Positions 59,208-64,000 of a stretch of 64,000 nucleotides of DNA are shown here, in pieces. Position 1 is the stretch's first letter; each line of letters opens with the position of its first letter. Origin of the DNA: Tranzscheliella williamsii. Its lineage: Eukaryota > Basidiomycota > Ustilaginomycetes > Ustilaginales > Ustilaginaceae. The stretch covers positions 62,001 to 126,000 of the forward strand of contig JALBYF010000013.1 of NCBI GenBank assembly GCA_023212725.1, read 5' to 3'. The notes beneath the pieces were generated by a model. It saw nothing but the letters and a program-made list of their open reading frames with translations. It ran no database searches and had not been told where the DNA came from. Both the position numbers and the translations under genes were made by a program.

Positions 59208-60836
59208 TCACTTTTCGGCCGCCTCCGTCACTGGGTTGTCGGAGGTCTCCGCAGCTTCCACTTGTGCAGAAGGTTCGCCGAGATCGAGACAGAGATCGAC
59301 CTCGTCGGCGGCCTGATAGGCCTCAATCTTCTCGGAGGCAAGGCGGCCAATATCATCATCAACAAAATCGACCAGTCGAGGGTTGATCACGGTCCTGGTT
59401 TGCTTGATCGGCACGGACAGTCCGTTCGCCCTTGAGCTAGGCGGCACATTTTTCTGTCCAGCAACGGACGGCGCTCTCGTACCCGATGAGATTGTTGAGA
59501 TTGCCTTTGTCGCCTGCGTTCGCGCCATTCCAGGATGTGGTGTGGCGATGGAGCGTTGTAATGCTGAAGGACGGGTCGGTGCCTGCACCGTCCCTTCTTT
59601 CCTCACAACTCTAGTGGTGTCGGCCGCTTTCCTTTGTGACGCAGATGTGGAAGGAGTACGAGCCGTGGAAGCAACGGCACTTGGGGCTCGGCTCACGGAC
59701 GTGGTTGCTGAAGTGCGTAGAGGGATGGCCGTCTTGGATGGAACAGTGCGTTTGATCGGAATGGAACGAGATGGGGCTGTGGCTTTGGCCGGCACTAGCG
59801 AAGGTGCAGTGGTAAGTTTCTTACTCAGCGGCTGTGGCGCCGGTACGTCAGGCCATGGGTCGTCGTCTTCGCTTTCTACGCTGCGCGTCGGATGAATGGA
59901 AAGGTCGGCTGGTTCGAGCTCCAAGGCAGGAGGCTCCGCGTCACTCAGATCATCCAGGCCGACTTGTCTGAAGTCAAAGGGCCGGAACTTAGACAGCTCT
60001 TCTCCGATCTCCTTTGCGCGAGGCAGGCCGTCCAGCTCTTCCGGAAATTCAAAGGCAGGATGTTTGGCCAGGTCACTCGGCGGCATATACTCAATCTCGG
60101 GATACATCTCTTCTTCTGTCAGCAGATGCGGTTGTTGTATCGCTGCTTGCTGTATCGCTGCTTGCTGTATAGCAGCATCCGTCTTCGGTTGCGAAAGCCC
60201 CATTTCGGCGTCCATGATCTCTCCCATGCGAGCTTTGATCTGTCCCGCACGTCCAACATTGGCGGCAGGTGTCACAAAACTGCTTTGTCGGCTCATCTTC
60301 CTTTCTCTCTCGCCTAACTGAGTGGGCCCAGGCGTTTTGAACTGCAGGACGCTCGTGGAGGATTGACCAGGCTTAGCAAAAGGCAGCTCGGCCTGCACCT
60401 TCTGTTTGCCATTGAGTGAGCGAAGTGCATTGCCAGTTGTGGCTTTACGTGGGCTCACCTCCGTGCCTCCTTTCTTGGGCGAAGGTGCATACGATTTGCC
60501 ATTCTCGCCGAGCGCCTTCACAGGCGAGAGGCCGCTCCGCTTAGAAGGGGAGCCATCCTTACCGCCGTGCCGTGCTGGCCCTGGCGTTCTCATGTTGTTC
60601 TTATTCCCCAGCGCTGTGGCAGGAGTTTTGGTAGCCATAAGGTCACCAAAAAGCTGCTTTGGTCCGACAGACCCAGACTCTTGTCCCAGAAGGGCGTGCT
60701 TCTGCGCCAGCCCCCTCTTGCCTGTTGTCATGGCCCGTCTGTTAGGCGACATCAATCCTCTAGAGGGGCCCGGCGTTCTTGTCTGTCCGGTGTATGGCTG
60801 GTTCTCCGTCGGCACGAACCCTCTTGAATGAAGCAT
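59208..60836 (-). CDS. Securin-like candidate (separase inhibitor)
   Basis: A 542-aa basic, mostly disordered protein. The N-terminal half has several TPG and SP motifs (TRTPGPSRG, MRTPGPARH, FKTPGPTQ) and many Lys/Arg, as in mitotic regulators. In the middle, YPEIEYMPPSDL (~245-256) followed by FEFPEELDGLP resembles the EIEY-PP...LP separase-binding segment of fungal securins (Cut2/Pds1 type). A minimal D-box RSGL occurs at 100-103; no KEN box is seen. The C-terminal 200 residues are Ser/Thr/Ala-rich and end in DDDIGRLASEKIEAYQ then acidic residues. Securin holds separase inactive until anaphase; this role is inferred from the short motif only. A 15-bp tandem repeat in the gene encodes AAIQQ units. 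If not securin, it is an unknown cell-cycle-type protein. Confidence 0.5.
   Translation of the reverse strand: MLHSRGFVPTENQPYTGQTRTPGPSRGLMSPNRRAMTTGKRGLAQKHALLGQESGSVGPKQLFGDLMATKTPATALGNKNNMRTPGPARHGGKDGSPSKRSGLSPVKALGENGKSYAPSPKKGGTEVSPRKATTGNALRSLNGKQKVQAELPFAKPGQSSTSVLQFKTPGPTQLGERERKMSRQSSFVTPAANVGRAGQIKARMGEIMDAEMGLSQPKTDAAIQQAAIQQAAIQQPHLLTEEEMYPEIEYMPPSDLAKHPAFEFPEELDGLPRAKEIGEELSKFRPFDFRQVGLDDLSDAEPPALELEPADLSIHPTRSVESEDDDPWPDVPAPQPLSKKLTTAPSLVPAKATAPSRSIPIKRTVPSKTAIPLRTSATTSVSRAPSAVASTARTPSTSASQRKAADTTRVVRKEGTVQAPTRPSALQRSIATPHPGMARTQATKAISTISSGTRAPSVAGQKNVPPSSRANGLSVPIKQTRTVINPRLVDFVDDDIGRLASEKIEAYQAADEVDLCLDLGEPSAQVEAAETSDNPVTEAAEK
60136..60176. repeat. 15-bp tandem repeat encoding AAIQQ units
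   Basis: Two perfect copies of tgtatcgctgcttgc (60136-60150, 60151-60165) plus a partial third, inside the securin-like gene. The number of units may vary between strains. Confidence 0.85.
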
Positions 60837-61933
60837 ATTTGCGGTAGATCCCTTGTGGGAGACAGACGGAAGCAGCTTGCAGTTGTATTTTAGTATGTAC
60901 TTCGAAAGGGGGCGACAGGACCCAACCCAGAGAAAGGAGATAGGCGGATAGACGATTCAAGAAGACGGGGTCGATGTGGCAAGAGTAAGTGGCCAGAGAG
61001 ACGGCCAAGTCTTTTGGCAGATAAGCTGATGAAGTGTTGCGGACGATGTGGAATGAGGTAGACCAAGGTGGGATGAAGTCCGCTGCTACGAGATGGTGAA
61101 TCTACGTGCGCCTGGCTCGCGTTACCTTCAAGTCAGAGCTTGTAAACGCTCTGTAAACAGGTTGAACTCTCTCACTAGGGTCTAACGCGCCTTTCACTAA
61201 GAGTCACGCGCTTTTGGAAATGCGTTTATATGAGCCCACCAAGTCACACCTCTGCGAATGTCAGCAGTATATAGTCCGCTCACTCTCCTTCCTTACTACC
61301 GCCATTGGTCACTGTCTTGGTTCTCGCAATCTGATATTGTTCGTCGTCATTTTCAGCTTTCTTGTCGTGGTCAATGTTCCCTTTCGTTCATTACAACGTG
61401 GCAGAGAATGTCCCTCGGGCATATGCGGTGCTGGATCTGATTAGCCAAGAAAGCCTGGCGGCAGACCGAGACAAGGCAGAAGCGACCGAACGAACCATTA
61501 AAGCAGGTATGAGAAACTGAGAGAGAACAAGGCGAAGATGTCTCGCCGCTGTCAGCGTTTGCGGCGGCAACCGAAAGGATGAGGGAGAAGGAAAGGAGGT
61601 GAATGAAAGGTGTGAGATGTTTGGCCAGCAGAGACGTGCACGCAGGTGGTTAACCAGGGGGTTACCACGCCGGCGGCCCTCAGGTTACGGAGTCGCTCCC
61701 GAGGGGCCCGGCGATGTACCCGGTAGCCCAGAGGACCTTCTTCTCTTCGCATTGAATCCGGACGAGCTTACAAATGAACCATATTGTAATTCCTCAGGAT
61801 GCGGCATCTTTCCTTCCGCACACCTGTATCTCTCTCACGACAGTTCTATATAACACGATGCCAAACGCTACATACCCTCAGGCTACTTCATCCTGATCGC
61901 GGGGTGTGAACGTCTTTGTCAAAGACACGACCG
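60837..61933. other. Divergent region upstream of HNH gene, with a possible 5' exon
   Basis: 1.1 kb between the securin-like start and the HNH start. The plus strand has a TATA-like cagtatatagt (about 61264-61274), then C/T-rich sequence. A frame starting with ATG at 61374 encodes 44-45 protein-like residues (MFPFVHYNVAENV..., ending ATERTIKA) and runs into AAAGCAG/GTATGAG at ~61507, a possible donor. It could be the first coding exon of the HNH gene. Further downstream, LSAFAAATERMREKERR (about 61545-61597) is also protein-like. The exon order could not be resolved. Confidence 0.4.
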
Positions 61934-62641
61934 ATGACACTTATTGCTATTCCTTTGGCCTTCTTAGAGCAAGGGCACTGCAATACGACCTCCTACGTTC
62001 TCGAGCAAGTTCACATTTGCTTTCAAGAACGGTGTCATCTTAAGCTGCCGAATGGGGAAGATTTGCAACCTCAGGACCCAGTACCGTCCGGGGACATCTT
62101 CTTCCATCCTTCTGATGGGCGGACGGAAAGTTGTACGCCTCGACTAGGGCCAAGATTCAAGTACAAGCGTCGGGGCTTGATCGATGGCCCTGGTGCCTCG
62201 ACTATGAGCAATTCGAGCCGGTCGACTGTCAATCAGAGTGGATTCAAGGAGTATCTTCTGGTTCGCGACAACCGCTGCGTCGTATCGGACGCCTTCTTCA
62301 CGAAATGCATCGCCTGCCACATCCTCCCTCAGAGCCGACCCGAGTACTATCAAGAACTGTACGGCTACACTCCCTCCCATGTCTATACGGCCGAACTCGG
62401 CCTTCTACTCCGCCGCGATCTACACTCTTCGTTCGACCGAGGCGAATGGGCCCTGTACCCGTCTGGAGAGGATTTGATCGTCCATGTCTTTATTCGTGAC
62501 GAAGATGTGGAACAATATCATGGTAAACGTATTCCACCCACCCGCTTCAACTTGCCGAAGCAGTACCACCCGGATCACAGACTCCTCCGATTCCATTACG
62601 AGCAATGTTCCATGGCTCGTTTGCGGGGCACCTGTGCATAG
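61934..62641 (+). CDS. Fungal HNH endonuclease-like protein (HNH_2), N-terminus uncertain
   Basis: 235 codons from the ATG at 61934. The C-terminal ~130 residues fit the fungal HNH_2 nuclease-like family: YLLVRDNRCVVSD, then CIACHILPQSRPEYYQEL with the first conserved His, VYTAELGLLLRRDLHSSFDR with the second His, GEWALYPSG and HGKRIPPTRF. The HNH core would bind a divalent metal and cleave or nick DNA; in this fungal family the biological role is not established. The first ~95 residues show no homology I recognise, and upstream exon-like sequence (61374-61506) suggests the real N-terminus lies further 5'. The Ala-His-Ile pattern common in the family is Cys-His-Ile here. Copies of this family are often numerous in basidiomycete genomes. 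Confidence 0.68.
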   Translation: MTLIAIPLAFLEQGHCNTTSYVLEQVHICFQERCHLKLPNGEDLQPQDPVPSGDIFFHPSDGRTESCTPRLGPRFKYKRRGLIDGPGASTMSNSSRSTVNQSGFKEYLLVRDNRCVVSDAFFTKCIACHILPQSRPEYYQELYGYTPSHVYTAELGLLLRRDLHSSFDRGEWALYPSGEDLIVHVFIRDEDVEQYHGKRIPPTRFNLPKQYHPDHRLLRFHYEQCSMARLRGTCA

Positions 62642-63238
62642 TTCCAATGACGGCAATCCTGATCAAGTCCCAGCTTCCTGTTCCCTTTGGGATTGTGCGT
62701 GTTTGAATGTTGTTGACCATTACGCTGCCAATATCGAACTGAAGATGGTTGAGGTGAGATGGGCCAAATCAAGTCAGAATATTGTGATTGCGATAGCGAT
62801 GATGATGACTCTGTGTTTATAATAATATTGGTGCGAGACAGTCATGAGTGCCGATGTAGAATGGAGTAGGGAGCCAGCTGAGCAGCCAGTGTGGGGATGA
62901 ATACCCTTATCTCCTGCTTGTCGACTCTTCCTTACTCTCCACTATACACCTAAGCATTGATTGCTCTCTCTGCAATTACAGCCAGGCGAGATCCTGGAAA
63001 CCGTCGGTCTCTTTGTTATCTCTATCGACCACCAGCCATAGTAGCACGATTTGCGGGCCGGAAAGAGCCCCAACTATCCCCCCGTTGGCATCATATCGAC
63101 GATCAAGCACCGACCCGACTGTCGAGGTAGGGCTCCCACCAATAACCTGGCCTGCACTGCCTTTGGGCCCCCTTGCTAGGAAGGCTTCTGCATGCGAGAC
63201 GGTATCCGCTGCCATTCTTGTCTCGCCCGACCGCTTGA
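62642..63238. other. Spacer between HNH gene and ATG13
   Basis: About 600 bp with the HNH 3' end and the ATG13 promoter. The sequence tctgcaattacag (~62969-62981) resembles an acceptor and could end a leader intron of ATG13. No other gene is seen. Confidence 0.45.
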
Positions 63239-64000
63239 ATGCTGTCGGACAAGGACCTTCAGCACAACAGGCGCCTTCTCGACGGATCTCATTCTCACAT
63301 GCCTTCTGGACCAAGCGATGCCCAGTACCAGCCTCAAGCACAAGCGCAGGTTCCAACCAACCCGCAGCAGCACCCATCTCAGCACACGCAGCCAACTGCT
63401 GCTGCCTCGCAATGGGCCAAACTCGATGGCGTCCTATATCACTTTTACACCTCCACCGCCAACCTGATCCTCCAGTCGCGTATCATCCGCTATCGAGCAG
63501 GTCTCCTACAGAATAGCACAAGCTCGTCTTCCGATCTCAAATCAGCCGCTGCGGCGTCTTCAACTGCCTCCATAAAGTACTCGAAATGGTTCGCCCTTCA
63601 GATTCCTGACAATGACCTCTTTAAAGAGGAGCTGCGGCTATGGCGATCCATAACCTCAATGCTAGAGATCGATACTAGCACAGCCGCACCTTCTACAGTA
63701 CCTTTAGCCGACGCGGTTCCGGATCTGGTGGTGGATGTCATACTTGACCTGACCAAGGTCCCGGAACATCACCAGGTCTTGCTATTACAGCACAGTGACG
63801 CTGCTCAGCCTCCCCACCTCGCATCAGGCTCTGTATCACTATCTGCCAACTCGAGTAAAAGGGTTATGATCGATGGCCGTGCCATAGACGATCCCGGCAC
63901 GTATACCACAGGTCCGACTCCCAAGCTGATCGTTCTCGAGCAGTGGAGGCTGCGCTTCGAAGCAGGCTCGCTAGACTCGTCTTTAGAGCTGCCACTACTC
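63239..64000 (+). CDS. ATG13: Autophagy protein Atg13, N-terminal part (cut by window edge)
   Basis: The first 254 codons of Atg13, the regulatory subunit that links Atg1 kinase to the autophagosome initiation site and is phosphorylated by TOR. After a Gln/Pro/Ala-rich leader of ~60 residues the HORMA-type domain begins: WAKLDGVLYHFYTSTANLIL, QSRIIRYRAGLLQ, SKWFALQIPDNDLFKEELRL, WRSI, VVDVILDLTKVP, and PKLIVLEQWRLRFE, all characteristic of the family. A TGA directly precedes ATG 63239; a second in-frame ATG at 63299 would give a product 20 residues shorter and is an equally possible start. The frame is open to the window end, so the Atg1-binding and disordered C-terminal parts are outside. 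No intron is visible in this part. Confidence 0.9.
   Translation, partial: MLSDKDLQHNRRLLDGSHSHMPSGPSDAQYQPQAQAQVPTNPQQHPSQHTQPTAAASQWAKLDGVLYHFYTSTANLILQSRIIRYRAGLLQNSTSSSSDLKSAAAASSTASIKYSKWFALQIPDNDLFKEELRLWRSITSMLEIDTSTAAPSTVPLADAVPDLVVDVILDLTKVPEHHQVLLLQHSDAAQPPHLASGSVSLSANSSKRVMIDGRAIDDPGTYTTGPTPKLIVLEQWRLRFEAGSLDSSLELPLL

Noticed and set aside
61214..61444. 76-aa frame with a hydrophobic stretch before the HNH gene
   Set aside because: The hydrophobic run comes from C/T-rich leader sequence. The alternative frame from 61374 is more protein-like and ends at a donor-like site.

Overview
This is a eukaryotic nuclear window from a fungus, most likely a basidiomycete of the Ustilaginomycotina (smuts and their yeast-like relatives). 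The evidence is the gene set (Mediator MED14, eIF3c, eIF2B-delta, GWT1, YAK1, ATG13, an RFX factor, a fungal HNH_2 nuclease, COQ9), moderately high GC, long uninterrupted ORFs, and the few visible introns, which are short (66-82 nt) with GTAAGT/GTGAGT donors and CTAAC/CTGAC-like branch points. The exact genus cannot be named from sequence alone. No rRNA, tRNA, intact transposon or CRISPR array was found.

Layout. At 0-5.3 kb are the 3' end of eIF3c, a mitochondrial membrane-anchored J-protein, and a CEX1/SCYL-type pseudokinase on the minus strand. At 5.3-15.6 kb are MED14 and a convergent MHYT-domain membrane protein whose first coding exon is only 76 nt. A 4.2-kb stretch without a gene follows. 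At 19.8-31.2 kb are eIF2B-delta (GCD2), COQ9 with a stop-free in-frame intron, an inositol-polyphosphate 5-phosphatase, GWT1, a small Kex2-type secreted protein and an Mss116-like DEAD-box helicase. At 31.5-34.8 kb one uninterrupted ORF joins a PPR-like protein to a lipoate-pathway octanoyltransferase. At 35.1-38.5 kb is a very large disordered protein of unknown function. From 38.5 to 48.1 kb no gene can be supported; the distal third looks like the promoter and spliced leader of the downstream RFX transcription factor (48.1-50.2 kb, three coding exons). At 51-53 kb mitochondrial uS9 and a PAC4/PSMG4-like proteasome assembly chaperone are divergently paired. YAK1 (53.3-57.6 kb), a securin candidate (59.2-60.8 kb), an HNH_2 nuclease (61.9-62.6 kb) and the 5' part of ATG13 (right edge) complete the window. 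A 213-bp hairpin-forming inverted repeat lies between the securin candidate and YAK1.

How the genes work together. They are mostly housekeeping genes with no operon-like organisation. Several products act in mitochondria or probably do (J-protein, COQ9, uS9m, the PPR-octanoyltransferase, possibly the helicase). Another set covers translation and nutrient or stress signalling (eIF3c, eIF2B-delta, CEX1, YAK1, ATG13). The most unusual items are the PPR-octanoyltransferase fusion, the inverted repeat, the 9.6-kb gene-free stretch with a possible long RFX leader, and the small secreted protein.
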